Under the pieces are notes generated by a model. That model was not told the origin of the DNA and did not search any database. It was given only the letters and a program-made list of their open reading frames with translations. From contig JANEZZ010000478.1 in the NCBI GenBank assembly GCA_026122225.1, positions 62,001 through 126,000 on the forward strand: a stretch of DNA of 64,000 nt, given 5' to 3'. Of this stretch, positions 11,619 to 23,486 are shown in pieces. The stretch comes from Heloderma charlesbogerti. Taxonomy: Eukaryota > Chordata > Lepidosauria > Squamata > Helodermatidae. Within the stretch, counting starts at the first letter, position 1, and the number at the start of each line of letters is the position of its first letter. The translations under genes were made by a program, and so were the position numbers.

Positions 11619-11914
11619 CAGGGCTGGACCAAGACATCTTGCTGCCTGCAGCAAAGGAGAAGATGGTGCCTCCTCCCCAGCCCTCATACTGAAGCCAAGT
11701 AGATTGACTGGCAGTTAACAGGAAAGTATCCACCACCACACCTAAGGCAGCAGGCTAGTTTAGGGGCACCAGAACAGGCCATATGGCATATATGTCTCTT
11801 CCCTCAACAGATGGGAATGACTGGTGGCTCAGGAGGAAGTGCTGTGGTGTTGGCCCCCAGCATCTGCTGCCTGAGGCAGTTGCCTTACTCTGCCTAATGG
11901 CAGGACCGGTCCTG
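11619..11914. mobile_element. hAT-type non-autonomous transposon (CAGGGCTGG family)
   Basis: The ends are CAGGGCTGGACCAAG and ...GGACCGGTCCTG. Flanks GTGAATGT and GCAAATGT agree at 6 of 8 positions. The interior shares 'catctgctgcctgaggcagt' with the copy at 6,919-7,202, confirming family membership. Confidence 0.7.
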
Positions 11915-11922
11915 GCAAATGT

Positions 11923-13328
11923 GCAGTGGAAAGTCTGCTCCACCTGTGTAGCTCCCCACACAATCTAGAATCCTGAGTGCTCAGGGATCGAAAACGTGCA
12001 GAGAACCTACCTGTGTAGAGCAGGCCCTCCAATGCCTAGAGGGTGGGAGGGCTGGGTGATGGGGATGTGACAGAAGAAGCAGGGCTGGCAAGCATGCTCC
12101 TAATCACATGAGTTCTTTGACATCTGAACAGAGCTATCATTGTAGCAGAATCAATGGGTAAAGCTCTTCCTAGACTATGAGTCTGGGCTGCAGGAATGGA
12201 GGATGGGCTGCAAGTTGGAATGCTCCTTCACGAAAAACAAACAAACCTCTCTTTCTATCTCCTGGAATTTTTCAAAGGAGAATATTCAAAAATGCAAATT
12301 CCCTAACTTCAGCTTAAAGTGGTGTAGTCCATGCAAAGCATTGCTATTGATTCCAGCAATTCTATAAAATGGCCCTCTGTCAGAATCAAGCATGCAGTGA
12401 CCCTTGTATTTCAGAATTAGAATTAAGGCAACATGTTGAAATTGATGGTTCACTCTTAGTTTGCCTGCACAAAAAAATAGGCAATATGTGAGTGGGGGGA
12501 AACACACACACACACACACACACACACCTTTACTGCTCCAACTTCATTGGAGAACTGCCGTCTCATTGCTTCTTCACTGACTTCCTCAAACCATCTCCAT
12601 TGAAGCCCAGTCCTGTGCCACTCCAAAGCACATTCATAGCACAAACCATGTTACAAATGTATGTCAGTGATGGCAGATGGATGGCGGAAAGATGCTGGGG
12701 AATTATTTCTCAAACCTTTGGAGCAGTTTCCCAGAACTATCTGCCACCTCATTACAAGCAAGGCCCACCTGCTAAGTGAATACAAACACATTACAGAACA
12801 CACACACACACACACCAGTGTGCCACTATGCATTAAAGATTATTTTGACTGCATTCAATTACACTCTGGGTCCCCACTGTCTGAAGTCATGTAGCATCCT
12901 GAGCCACAACATTTCCTTTATAATCCAGCCAAAAAGGCTCATTTCCTCTCACTTCCGATAAAAGTATAATTCTTACAACTGCAAGCAAACAAAGGAAGAA
13001 CTAACAGTATTACATTTCTTAGCTCATGTTCTTCAACCAAGTTCATGTTTTATCAGAACTTGGTGCAAACTTTGAAAACCAGAGACTAAGGATAATGCTT
13101 GGACCGAGCAAGGTAGGCTTAGAAGACAGGAAAAACGTGCTTAGGAAATCATAGCGAAATAGTAAATGAGCAAAATAGTAAATAAATCATAGCATGAGTC
13201 CACAAAATAGTTCAGCATTCATCTCAAGCAATAATAATAATAATTAAAAAAAGGTCTTGGCTCTTCTCCCTTTCTCTTTCAACTTTCCAGCCATGGACTG
13301 ATAACTTCTATCAGCACTTCAGCCAAGA
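11923..13328. other. No gene recognised; two CA microsatellites
   Basis: (CA)n tracts lie at about 12,503-12,528 and 12,799-12,817. The open frames across them merely read through CA/TG repeats. No RNA gene or identifiable repeat family was seen in the remainder. Confidence 0.45.
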
Positions 13329-13467
13329 CAGGGGATGGGAAACATGTGGCCTTCTAGATGCTGTTTGGCTACAACTTCCATCAGCTCTAGTCAGCATTGC
13401 CAATGTTTAGGGGTGATGGGAGTTGTAGTCCAACAACATCTGCAGGTCCACACATTCCCCATCTCTG
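13329..13467. mobile_element. Small hAT-like MITE (GGGGAAC...CCAGATGTT family)
   Basis: The left end CAGGGGATGGGAAACATGTG pairs with the right end (complement) CAGAGATGGGGAATGTGTGG. The core 'tgatgggagttgtagtccaa' matches the copies at 8,931 and 14,983. No matching 8-bp duplication is visible. Confidence 0.65.
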
Positions 13468-13536
13468 CTATGAGAGCTTGGTCCAGGACTTTTCAGCCAG
13501 ATTTCCCAAATAGTCACTGGGCCTCCCACCTGTCCA

Positions 13537-14188
13537 TAGGGATGTATGAAAGTCACTTACCTTTTCAAACAGTGACATTTGTGGTGGGGGGAAGGCGCTC
13601 TGTCCCTCCCCCTGAAATTCTTTCTGGCCAGCTCCGCTCCATGGAGATTCCGTAGAGCCGCCAGCCAGGGCCGCCCACAGCTGGACATCCGGCAGCTGGG
13701 CAGCCTGCAGGGACGCAAATGGTGGCTGCCGTAGCCGGCGCCATTTGCATCCCATTATTTTGCCATGATAGGCTACATAAATATTTACGTAGCCTATTAC
13801 AGCAAAAAAAAGGGGGGGTGCAAATGGCGGCCACTACGCCATTTGTGTTCCCTTTTTTTTTTTTTTTTTTGCAATGATAGGCTACATAAATACTTATGCA
13901 GCCTAACACGGCCTCTGCAGGGATGCAAATGGCATCCCTGCGTTAGCCATGATAGGCTACGTAAGTATTTACGTAGCCTATCATGGCTATAATGAAGAAG
14001 CAAATGGCGGCCGCAGACGCGGCTGCCATTCGCAAAGCAGCACGAATGGCAGCAGGTAAGTGCTCCGTTTTGCACGCCTTTCATGGGGTAGGGGGCGGAG
14101 GGCTTCGTTCCACCACGGATTTCAGGGGGCCAAATGCACTGGCATTCAGCCTCACCGAGATCCGTGGCAGAATTCTCTGACATCCCTA
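13537..14188. mobile_element. Polypalindromic hAT element, copy A (652 bp)
   Basis: The ends are TAGGGATGTATGAAAGT and ...CTGACATCCCTA, flanked by a perfect 8-bp duplication CCTGTCCA (13,529-13,536 and 14,189-14,196). The interior alternates palindromes. CpG-rich Q modules with arm GCAAATGGCGGC lie at about 13,710-13,753, 13,814-13,852, 13,914-13,940 and 14,000-14,033. TACGTA-centred P modules lie at 13,761-13,804, 13,871-13,912 and 13,944-13,989. The right subterminal part holds an imperfect hairpin (GCACTGGC centre). There is no open frame for a transposase, so it would need to be moved in trans by a hAT transposase. Confidence 0.9.
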
Positions 14189-14384
14189 CCTGTCCATTCA
14201 AAGCTGGCACATCACTTAAAATTCCCCCACCACCTAAACTGACTGGAATACCACTCTGAGTATCTATGATCTCAGGAGCACTATGCTAGGAAGCAGTTAG
14301 GTGGATTCCACAGGAGGAAATGGGCAGAATTCTGTCTAGATGGAATCACAGACTATAAAAGGAGAGGGGCAAGATTTTAATTTG

Positions 14385-14640
14385 GGGGACTACATTTTAT
14401 AATTATTACATTTATATCCCACCATTTTTCCTCTTGCAAGGAACCCAAGGAGGCTGACAGGGTCCTCCTCCTCTCCATTTTTATCCCCACAACAACCCTG
14501 TGAGGTAGGTTAAGCCAAGAGTCAGTGACTGGTCCAAAGTCACCCAGTGAGCTTCATGGCCCAAGTGGGGACTAGAACCTGGACCTCCTAAGTCCCAGTT
14601 CAATACTTCACCACTACGCCACAACTGGCTGCTGGGCTGT
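14385..14640 (+). mobile_element. MIR-like (CORE) SINE
   Basis: The stretch 'cacaacaaccctgtgaggta' followed by 'gtcacccagtgagctt', 'actagaacctggacctcc' and 'caccactacgcca' follows the order seen in MIR-type SINEs and related reptile SINEs. The identification is by pattern memory only; the copy is clearly old. Confidence 0.6.
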
Positions 14641-14982
14641 TGCTTGCCTTACAGTATGCTAATCACTTTATATCACACAAAGTAACATAATCTATGCCAA
14701 GTCACTGTTATGACAACTACGCTTTACACAGTAGATATATTTGCAGTGCAATTACTGCTGGTTTTGCAATGAACATGAATATATGAAGACAGCTGCATTC
14801 AGTAAGCACACAGGGGCATGCAGAGGACCATAGAATTGACTGCTGCTTCCTAAGGCAAATCTACAAGATGACTGCCACGTGCATCTCTCCTTCAAATATT
14901 ATGGTGTCTATCAAGTGCTTGGAATAGAATACAATGGAATGCAATACAATGGAAACTCTGTCAACACATCTTTCATATAAAG

Positions 14983-15118
14983 CAGAGGTGGGAAACCTGT
15001 AGCCCTCCAGATGTTATTGGGCACCAATTTCTATCAGCCCCAGCCAGCATGTCAAATGGTCAAGGTTGATGGGAGTAAGTCCAACAACATCTAGAGGGCC
15101 ATATGTTCCCCACACCTG
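14983..15118. mobile_element. Small hAT-like MITE (GGGAAC...CCAGATGTT family)
   Basis: Left arm CAGAGGTGGGAAACCTGTAG and right arm (complement) CAGGTGTGGGGAACATATGG pair along most of their length. Inner 'ccctccagatgtt' and 'acatctagagggcc' extend the pairing. No flanking duplication survives. Confidence 0.7.
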
Positions 15119-16134
15119 AGGACCTCATAAAAAAAGGACAGGGTTAATGCAGAAGATTCAGAAAGGCGAGTGGGCTTGAAGGAAGGATTTGGAGGAAAAG
15201 ACGGTGAGGTAGCCTGCCAGGTAAAGGGCAGGAGAAGTAGAAATGAATGGCATGAAGGTGATACCAGAGAACGGAAACCAAGGAGGTTGAAGGACCAGTG
15301 GTGTAGTGGTAGATTTTGAAGTGCAGATGTTCATCATGACAGTCTCCATAGCCACACTCCCAAGGAGTGCCCAAAAATTCAGGCAGGTGTTGATCCATAT
15401 CAACAAACCAGTTCTAGCAGTTTTCATCTCAACCAGAAATAGGTCTTTTGTAAAGAGAATGAGTCTTAACTGCCCATTAAGACACCCCGAAATACACTGC
15501 ATTACAACAGGGAATAGTATAGTTTGGGGGGAAATTAATTTTCCCCCAAATATGAGGACTGCAGCTGAGAGCTTGACATGGATTATGTCAACCTCAGAGG
15601 GAACAGAGGATGCTGAGAAATGTGGCAGATGACGTCAGCATCCCTAAAATCAAAAGAGCTCCCACTGCATCTCTATGAGCCCTGGCTCCACCACACCACT
15701 ATGAAGTTGTTTTATACCGAGTCAGAAAGAAGTTGCCTTATACTGAGGGCACCATCACAAAAGTCTTTTATCATGCACTCGTGGTGGGTCACTCACTGAA
15801 GTTTGAGGGTCCTTTTCACGACGTAGTCAACCTTCAGGGCACATCCAGCAGTATTTCCTGGTTACTTCCTGTTAAAAAGATCTGGAGAAAATGAGGTGTT
15901 TAAATATCCCGGATTTCCCCTACCATGTACATTCCTTGTTGCACTATTAAATAGACACTAGATGGTGCTGTTTCACTACGTTCTATGGAACACTGAACAT
16001 TTAAAACCTCCCCTCTCAGCCATCATGTGGTCACCATCTGGGAGCCTGCGGTAAATGTGGAAAAGCTCCACAATGGTAGGACTGATGGCGGGGGGGGGGG
16101 TCCTTAATGCAGAGGTGTTCTGAGTCAGAACACT
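15119..16134. other. No gene recognised; SINE scrap near 15,700
   Basis: A fragment 'gttttataccgagtcagaaa' near 15,710 matches the 3' region of the tRNA-derived SINE. The rest carries no domain-bearing frame or recognisable repeat. A poly-G run lies at about 16,090. Confidence 0.4.
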
Positions 16135-16320
16135 GGTTCAGTGCTGTCTAATCTGACTGGCAGCGACTCTCATGTTGAGGCAGAGACCTTTCCCAGCCCT
16201 GCTAGTGCAGATCCTTTGGTGATACAAACAAGCTTGGGTAGTAATGTCAAGGACTGGATCTGGGACCTTCCACAAGCAAAATATGTGCACTACCACTGAA
16301 CTATGCCCCATGCTGAAAGC
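16135..16320 (-). mobile_element. tRNA-derived SINE (minus)
   Basis: The reverse complement gives an A-box-like stretch ('ggggcatagttcagtggtag'), a B-box-like region ('aggtcccagatccagtcc') and a body with 'gctgccagtcagatt'. Order and spacing match the plus-strand copy at 9,295-9,487. Confidence 0.65.
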
Positions 16321-17855
16321 AACTCTGGAACAGCCGGAAGCTACAAATGGCGAATACCTCAGGGATTCACAGTGATCTTCCACTGAGAAGTCCAATGCGC
16401 TCCCCATTTCCTAATCATGCTACAGAGCCTAAGCTGGGTCTGTAAAGCAGAAGAAACAAGAAAAAAGAAGGAAATGGTTTTGGGGGATAAAAAGAGAAGC
16501 AAAAGATGAAAAGAACTTTGAAGTGGCAGTGACTAAAAGCAGACTCTTAGGTAGAGGGGTAATGTGTTGATGGCAATGAAAGAAAAATGGAAGAGAAAGA
16601 CCATTTAATAAAATGAGACAGCAGAATGGATGGCAAACATCTCCCTTGACACATTAACAGAGATGTTCTGAATAGACAACATAATGTGTGATCATTTCTA
16701 GAGGTACATAGCTCTTGATGGGATTTCCATAACTGTTAATAAGAGCAAAGAGGCTAAATATGTGAGTTGTACTGAATATTCATGATTTAGCAATCCAGTT
16801 CACTGTGTGGTGACAGGTGTGTGTGGGGGGGGACACTGTTCAGTTTCTGGAGGAACCCAGTTTAAATCATGCATTTTCTTAAAGTGCATTCTAATTATAG
16901 AAAATGTCAAATGCTAGGTTAGATAAAGTGTAAACAAATCTCAGATCCCACCCCGTCCCCACACATGCACCTTATTTAGCATTTGAAGTATAAGATCTTG
17001 CCTCCTTAAAAAGAAAGAAAGAAAACACTGGAACAATCCTGTTAATAATTTTTTATATCCATTTTCTGAATGTTATAGCTAAATAAACAGCACACTGACA
17101 GAAAGCAGCATATACATTTTGCATAATCGGTATTTGATATAATCATAGCATTTTTCTAATCCAGATTTACATAATGCTTCCACATGCATAATTAAAGCTA
17201 GACTCTTTCATTTGTAAATGTACCCATAATGCAGGATATACAATCTTTTAAAAGTGAGAAATCCTGGCAGTAAGTATCCATCTGCAGATCTGCTGTCATC
17301 TGCTGTAATTAACTGGCCTCCCTCACTGGTTATCCCTGGGCAATAAATGACCTTGTGAGTTAGGTTTGTAAATGATACAAAGCACAGCAAGTCATTTAGA
17401 CCTAAGACAATGAAGGGTATTTACTCCCAAGCAAACTGATCATACATTGGCCCAAAACAGAAGTAATCCATGGCCAACTATGTGTCATATGTATTTACCA
17501 AACATGCCACAGATGTCGGCTAACTTAAGATGATGGTAGAAGCAGCAGAAACGGAAGAAATTCCATCCAGATACTTGTGGATGGAATTTCCTCTCACATT
17601 TAGCCCTCAGCTGTGGTCTTAGCATATGGTCTCCATGCATTTGGCAACTATATACAACAGATGAAATTATGACACTGTAGAATGAATCCAAGTCTGAACT
17701 TTTTGTCCACATAATAATTTTTAAAAAAACTATTCGAAGTAAACTAAACAAAAACCAAAAAAACTAAACACATAAATGTAATCCCAAGGATTAGCCCCAG
17801 TAGTCCTTCCTTACTTACACTTCATTATATATACACACTAAAACACGCAAATACA
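16321..17855. other. No gene recognised; AT-rich single-copy-looking DNA
   Basis: I find no recognisable repeat, RNA gene or domain-bearing open frame in these 1.5 kb. Conservation cannot be judged from the sequence alone, so a regulatory element cannot be excluded. Confidence 0.4.
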
Positions 17856-18796
17856 TAGAATCATAGAATAGTAGGGTTGGAAGGGGCCTATAAGACCATC
17901 GAGTCCAACCCCCTGCTCAGTACAGGAATCCAAGTCAGAGCATCCCTGACAGATGGCTGTCCAGCCTCGTCTTGAATGCCTCCAGTGTGGGAGAGCCCAC
18001 CACCTCCCTAGGGAATTGGTTCCATTGTCGTATTGCTCTAACAGTTATGTTCAGCTGGAATCTGGCTTCCTGTAACTTGAGCCCATTATTCCGTGTCCTG
18101 CGCTCTGGGATCATCGAGAAGAGATCCTGGCCTTCCTCTCTGTGACAACCTTTTAAGTACTTGAAGAGCACTATCATACCTCCCCTCAGTCATCTCTTCT
18201 CAAGGCTAAACATGCCCAGTTCTTTCAGTCTCTCCTCATAGGGCTTTGTTTCCAGTCCCCTGCTCATCTTCATTGCCCTCCTCTGAACCCTCTCCAGCTT
18301 GTGTGCATCCTTCTTAAACTGTGGTGCCCAGAACTGGACACAGTACTCCAGATGAGGCCTAACCAGGGCTGAGGAGAGGGGAACTAGTACTTCCCAGGAT
18401 TTGGAAGCTATGCTTCTATTAATGCAGCCCAAAAAAGCATTGGCCTTTTTGCAGCCACATGACATTGTTGGCTCATATTCAGCTTGTGATCGACAACAAT
18501 TCCAAGATCCTTCTCGCTTGTAGTATTGTTGAGCCAAGTATCCCCCATCTTGTAACTGTGCATTTGGTTTCTTTTTCCTAGGTGCAGAACTTGACATTTA
18601 TCCCTACTAAATTTCATTCTGTTGTTTTCTGCCCAGTGCTCCAGCCTATCAAGATCACTTTGAATTCGGTTTCTGTCTTCCAGGGTATTAGCTATCCCGC
18701 CCAGTTTTGTGTCATCTGCAGATCTGATCAGCATTCCCTGCACCTCCTCCTCCAAGTAATTAATAAAAATGTTGAAGAGCACTGGGCCCAGGACTC
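17856..18796 (-). mobile_element. CR1 LINE, 3' 0.94 kb
   Basis: The left edge carries the CR1 3' end (plus-strand 'atagaatcatagaatag' and 'tagggttggaaggggcct'). Reading the minus strand, the reverse transcriptase C-terminal half follows: SADDTKLGGIANTLEDRN (motif C region with both catalytic Asp present, about 18,698-18,735), then [10 protein letters not shown], then in shifted frames [14 protein letters not shown] and LFSLEKR. Stops and frameshifts make it inactive. It is 5'-truncated at about 18,796. Confidence 0.93.
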
Positions 18797-19220
18797 TTCC
18801 GGGTAAGATTTTAAAGGAATTGTTTCTTCTCTCTCTGTCTAGGGTTCCATCTCACATTGTTGTACATTTGTTCTCAGCTCCTAAAAGAAATCTTTATAAA
18901 AGAGTCAAGCCCCTAGTGCATAGTGGGTTCCTGTTGCTAGCAAAGTCAGTTCTTGAAAGCACTATGCATGCTTTTGAGATCCTCCTAGTGGGAAAGAATC
19001 CCAACGTGTCTTCTGTTTTCTCATTCTTCTTTGCCCAGATGTGCACACAATAGCAGTACACTTATCCTTCCTTAAAACGTATCCTTTACTCTTCATATAA
19101 GGTCCCTCTCTGTGGTTTTCAAATTTTTATAAGATCCTTCAATGACCTTGCCATTTTTCTCTGGTCCTTACCATTAGTTCTAAGGACATAAGAAATATCC
19201 TGCTGCATCAAACTAAACAT
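18797..19220. other. No gene recognised
   Basis: Short AT-rich stretch between a CR1 truncation point and a hAT-like terminus; nothing recognisable. Confidence 0.4.
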
Positions 19221-19480
19221 TAGGGCTGTGCACCACTTCGGCCTGAAGCCCGATCCCCAAGTCGAAGCGGGCTGCTTCGGGCCACTTTGTCACCCCTCCC
19301 AGGCGAAGCAGAGGGGGCACGAAGCTGCCCAGGGCAGGTTGGGGGCTCGGTGTGCTTCAGCCCCCAGCCCGCCCACTCCCCCAGCACCTCCAGGTCCTTA
19401 CCTGAACCATCTTCACCTCGCCGCCGCCTGTGCTGCCACACCGCCGCCGCCTCTGCCGCCACACCACCTCCTGAAGTGCA
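19221..19480. mobile_element. hAT-like terminus, TAGGGCTGTGCAC type
   Basis: It begins TAGGGCTGTGCACCACTTCG after AAACAT and continues in GC-rich sequence with 'cttcggg' inverted repeats and a CTTACCTGAACC motif. No matching right end is seen; the element passes directly into an L2 fragment. It is probably a truncated hAT element related to the one whose right end lies at 33,283. Confidence 0.5.
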
Positions 19481-20300
19481 TAGCCTCTTGGGAGTACTCT
19501 TAGATCCATTCCTGTCACTGGAGCTCCAAGTGGACTTTGTGGCCCAGAGTACTAGGGGCCAGCTTCAGCTGATCTGACAGCTATGGCCTTTCCTGGCAAG
19601 GTATAACCTAGCCACAGTAGTGTATGCACTGGTAACTTCCTGATTAGACTACTGCAATGCACTTTACGTGAGGTGCCCTTCAAGATGACTCAGACGTTGC
19701 TGCTAGTGCAAAATGCAGCAGCTAGACTGTTGACATCACATAAAGATCGTATAACGCCAGTTTTAAAGGAATTGCACTGGCTACTAATATGCTTCCGGTT
19801 AGAATTCAAAGTGCTGGTGATGACATTTAAAGCACTAAGCGGCTTGAGACCTTGATATGTGAGGGAGCATCTCTCCCTATATATGCCTGACAAGGACTGA
19901 GTTCTGTTGGAAGTGCTTCTTCTGTGTCCCATCAGTGCAAGACATACACTATGGTGGGATGTGGAGGGGGCCTTCTCTGCTGTGTCACCCCAGTTGTGGA
20001 ATGCCCTCCCCTTGGATGCCCAATTGGCACAGATATTGGTTTTGTTTTGGCACCAAGTTAGAACATGCCTTTGAGGGCTAATTGAACTCCCTAAAGTTGC
20101 ACACTGTTTTAACTGTTTTAACTGTTTTATTGTTTTAGATTTTTTAAATTGGTATGACCTTGTTTAATGGTTTAATAAGCTTTTAGCTGTTTAAATTATT
20201 CATTGTTTTATATTTTTTAAATTGATTTATCTGTATGCCACCCTGAGATCTTAATGATATAGGGCAGCATAGAAGTGTTTTCAAAAAATAACAAACAATA
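19481..20300 (+). mobile_element. L2-type LINE, 3' part
   Basis: The plus strand encodes the L2 reverse transcriptase C-terminus in pieces: LLGVLLDPFLSLELQVD, then VVYALVTS, DYCNAL, then LLVQNAAARLLTSHKDRITP and VLKELHWLLICFRLEFKVLV. A 3' UTR follows with 'ggaatgccctcccctt' and the end 'ccaccctgagatcttaatga'. Several frameshifts and stops are present. Similar 3' ends recur at 21,262, 44,345, 44,820, 45,800, 52,452 and 61,772. Confidence 0.85.
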
Positions 20301-20652
20301 AGTACATATTTTCCTGCTTGTGTAATTGCATTATTCGACTATAGCACAGTGCCACCTACAGGTTATGTTGTGGAAAACCAGGAAAGAAAGAGCTTGTATC
20401 TCAGTTCTGTAACACAACCAAAAGTAGATACAGCAGATTAACAGCCTTGTGTAGAGAAGCTCGAAGCCTAGACAGATATGCAAGTGTGAAGCAACCCCTA
20501 GTTTTAAGGGTTGGGAGCAGATTTTATTCTCATAAATCCCAAGTGTGTTTCCAAATGCTCAGTTTTAATGTATTCTGTAGAACTGTTCTCAGCACATAAT
20601 ATCCCTCATCCTACATGTGTACTCACATAAAAAGAGGGACTAGTTTTAGTAC
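20301..20652. other. No gene recognised
   Basis: Nothing identifiable between the L2 end and the next hAT-like element. Confidence 0.4.
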
Positions 20653-21105
20653 TAGAGACGTACAGATTTTGTAAAATCCATTCCATCTGTATTTCTTGAA
20701 TTATCAGGTGCCTTTCATTCCACCATCTACTCACTGGCAGAATCAGATTTGTTTTTCCAGTTTCCCAAATTTGCACAAATTCACCTTGCACAATTCACAT
20801 TTGTGAAAATGCACAAATCCCCCCCCCAATGTGCAAATCCCCCCAAAATGCACATTTTCATGCTTTGGTCTATGAGGGAAATGTGCATGTTCAGCTGGTG
20901 TGGTTTTTTTTTAATTTTACATATTTTTCTATGACTAAATTTGCATAAAATTCCGGAAAGTTTTTTTTTCCCCCTTAAGTTAAGAAAGGTCTGCAAGTTC
21001 ACAGAATATATGACTCAGGAAAAGCTAGTCTGCTGTGGAATCTGCAGGTCATTTTCATAGAAATCCAAAATCCTTTGATTCCCTTGTAGATTTCTCTGAC
21101 ATCCC
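20653..21105. mobile_element. hAT-like element, family 2 (TTTGCACAAATT type)
   Basis: The ends are TAGAGACGTACAGATTTTGT and ...TTTCTCTGACATCCC(TA). Flanks TTTAGTAC and TATAGTAC match at 7 of 8. The interior is AT-rich with 'aatgcacattttc' and 'atttgtgaaaatgcac' arms. Family members lie at 29,841-30,205 and 43,739-44,130, recognisable from 'acaaaaggtgcctgacaatc' or its complement. Confidence 0.7.
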
Positions 21106-21261
21106 TATAGTACCTTTAAAACAAAAATAAGCAGTTAATTTAATTATTTTAGGAGAGGTGACATTTGAAGTGCGAATACATATTCATAGACAGGGACTCT
21201 TAACTAAAAATATTCATTTAAAAATAAATTTGAGAGACACCTTCAAATTCATAAGGCTCAA

Positions 21262-21474
21262 ATGAGCCTTTAATGAGCTTCCGCCATGCATTGAAAACTT
21301 GGTTGTTCAGGCAAGCATTTGGGGTGGGTTAGGGTATTTTTAGAAAATGATGTTTTAATGTTTAATTTTATTGTTTTAGACTGTTTGTACTTCTGTACAT
21401 TGCCCAGAGGAGCCAGGTGACCAGCCAGATGGGCAATTAAGACATTAAATAAATAAATAAATAAATAAATAAAT
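21262..21474 (+). mobile_element. L2-type LINE 3' end with AAAT tail
   Basis: It carries 'acattgcccagaggagccag' and 'gaccagccagatgggcaatt' followed by (AAAT)n at about 21,446-21,474. The same end appears inverted at 52,452. Confidence 0.75.
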
Positions 21475-22178
21475 GTCACTCACACTCTCAGAGCTAAAAC
21501 AGCCATTTATGAAGAAAGAATGCTTAGTGATAGAGTTGAGGGAACAGCAGTTTAAGTATTTAGATTTTGTCATACTACAAAATTCACCTCAGGCCAAATT
21601 AACACATCTTCAGCATATGGGATTAACATATTTGCAAACTGGCATGACCACTAAAAAGCAGATGCTTGAAAATGCTGTGACTAGAGTGAAATTTATACCA
21701 GAGAGTTGTTGGAGTAAACAATGAATAATAATTTTAAAAATTCCTTCGATAGTCAAAGCAAAACTGTCTGCCTTCAGGTGATTGGACACAACTCTAAGCT
21801 AGCAGTGAGATTTTTAAAAAAAACAACCTAGAGGCATCATGTGGATTTGTGAGAATTCCCAGACTTATAAACCAATGAATGGATTATTATAGTCAGTTAT
21901 AAATGCTGACATTTTATCTGCAACAGAGAGTATATGACTGAAGTTAACAAGCAATATCTAAATACTCATTTACTACATCATTCAAGCAAAGCATAATACA
22001 ATGTACCAATGTAGAACAGAACTAAAATGTTCTTGAATCCACTGGGCTGCATCTGATGCTACGACAGAATGCCAAAGGAAGGAAACGATATGACTGAAGC
22101 ATTTCATGGTATGCAGCCGAATGTCATTGTTTGGCATTTGAGCATGACTTCATGCTCAGAAAGCCTGGTTTGACATTC
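21475..22178. other. No gene recognised
   Basis: AT-rich, no recognisable repeat. An 83-codon open frame beginning at 21,473 starts inside the L2 tail and has no known domain. Confidence 0.4.
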
Positions 22179-22195
22179 TCCATTTCACAGAAAGT

Positions 22196-22608
22196 TTTTT
22201 TTTATTATTGTTTAAATTTTCAGACAATAACAAATACATCAATTCTCCCCTCAACGCCCCCCAAACACTGAAAAATACTTATAACAATATATCAAATACA
22301 GTCACACATATACATTGTTAGTATACCTATAGATAATATAATTAAATTATCTCTCTTATTAATTGGTCCGTTTCTATATGAAATTAGAACTTACTACACC
22401 AGAAGTCCAACTGATTCATTGGGGGTCCATCTTCAACATTTAGATCCCAGAAAAACATTACGAGTGGGTGCCAAATTGCTACAAAATTGTCTTCTTTCAT
22501 TTCTCCTCTAGCTACATGAAAACGGCTAATTAATTTCTCCACTAGCACAACAGACCATATGCTATCAAGGTATCTCCAGAATGAGAGACCTTGAGCATTT
22601 TTCCAAGT
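22196..22608 (-). mobile_element. L1 LINE, 3' end with intact target duplication
   Basis: The minus strand opens with an uninterrupted frame reading LSFWRYLDSIWSVVLVEKLI then SRFHVARGEMKEDNFVAIW, typical of the extreme C-terminus of L1 ORF2. It ends at a stop, then a 3' UTR and an A-rich tail (plus-strand poly-T at 22,195-22,203). The insertion is flanked by a 17-bp duplication with one mismatch (22,179-22,195 and 22,609-22,625, TCCATTTCACAGAAAGT versus TCCATTTTACAGAAAGT). The intact frame and duplication suggest a fairly young, strongly 5'-truncated insertion. Confidence 0.85.
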
Positions 22609-22742
22609 TCCATTTTACAGAAAGTCAGCACAAACCTTTCCACACACACTGCACACCAAATCATTTAACAATTGTTTAGCTTGACTTTACTATAGATCAA
22701 TGCCATGTAAGTAAGTGGGACTATTTACTTACAGACTGGCAA

Positions 22743-22836
22743 TGCAATCTTATACACATCTACTCAGAACTAAGATGTTTTGTGTCCAATGGGGCTTCCA
22801 CCCTTATAATTGTCTAGGATTGTGGCCTAAGAGAAC
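22743..22836. mobile_element. Short palindromic MITE (CAATCTTAT...AGGATTG)
   Basis: Outer arms 'aatgcaatcttatacacatc' and 'gtctaggattgtggcc' surround a decayed inner inverted repeat. It resembles the short MITE at 60,776-60,860. Confidence 0.5.
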
Positions 22837-22912
22837 CTTGGAAACATTAGTATGTATGTGTGCATGGATTGAGATTGATGGAGAAAAAAATTCTGAGTGC
22901 TAGTACTATGCC

Positions 22913-23433
22913 TAGGGATGGTGGAGAATTCTGCCACAGACTCCAATGAGGCCGTATTTTAAAGAATCCGGCCCCCTGGAGTCCATGGTGGAATGGAAGA
23001 CTTACCCCCGCCTCAGCATGGAATCCTCTTCAGCCGGATCCTCCGGCTTAGATTGCCAGAGATACAGCCGCCACGCCGTATCGCTGGCTGAAGGGGACGT
23101 ACCATGGCCACAAATGGCATCCCGGATGCCATTTGCAGCCCTAAAGTCCGTAGTTTAAGGAACATGCAGCCAGTTACAGCTGCATTTACCTTAAACTAAG
23201 GCCTTTATGGCCACAAATGGTGTCCCAGATGCCATTTGCGGCCACAGTACATCAGCCAGCGATATAGCATGGCGGCCATATCGTTGGCCCTTCAGAGCTG
23301 GCCGGCAGCTCCATGGAATTGCTGCGGAGTGGAGCCAGCCAGTGAGGATTCCGCGGGGGGGGAGGAACAGATCACCTCACCCCCCCAGGCAGACCCCCAG
23401 TGGACAGCAAGGTAAGGGATTCATACATCCCTA
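22913..23433. mobile_element. Polypalindromic hAT element, copy B (521 bp, inverted, R-type)
   Basis: TAGGGATGGTGGAGAATTC...ATTCATACATCCCTA is flanked by a perfect 8-bp duplication ACTATGCC (22,905-22,912 and 23,434-23,441). The interior has arms 'cacaaatggcatcccggatg' and a central palindrome with arm related to AAGGCCTTAGTTTAAGGTAA (about 23,140-23,210). The TACGTA module is absent. This is a second architectural subfamily shared with copy I. Confidence 0.88.
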
Positions 23434-23486
23434 ACTATGCCTTTTGGACAAAGTGTGCACCATATTAACCTGATATGCAGTGGGAC

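Noticed and set aside
12492..12894. Short open frames around the CA repeats
   Set aside because: They encode Thr-His and Val-Cys runs from the microsatellites and have no domain.
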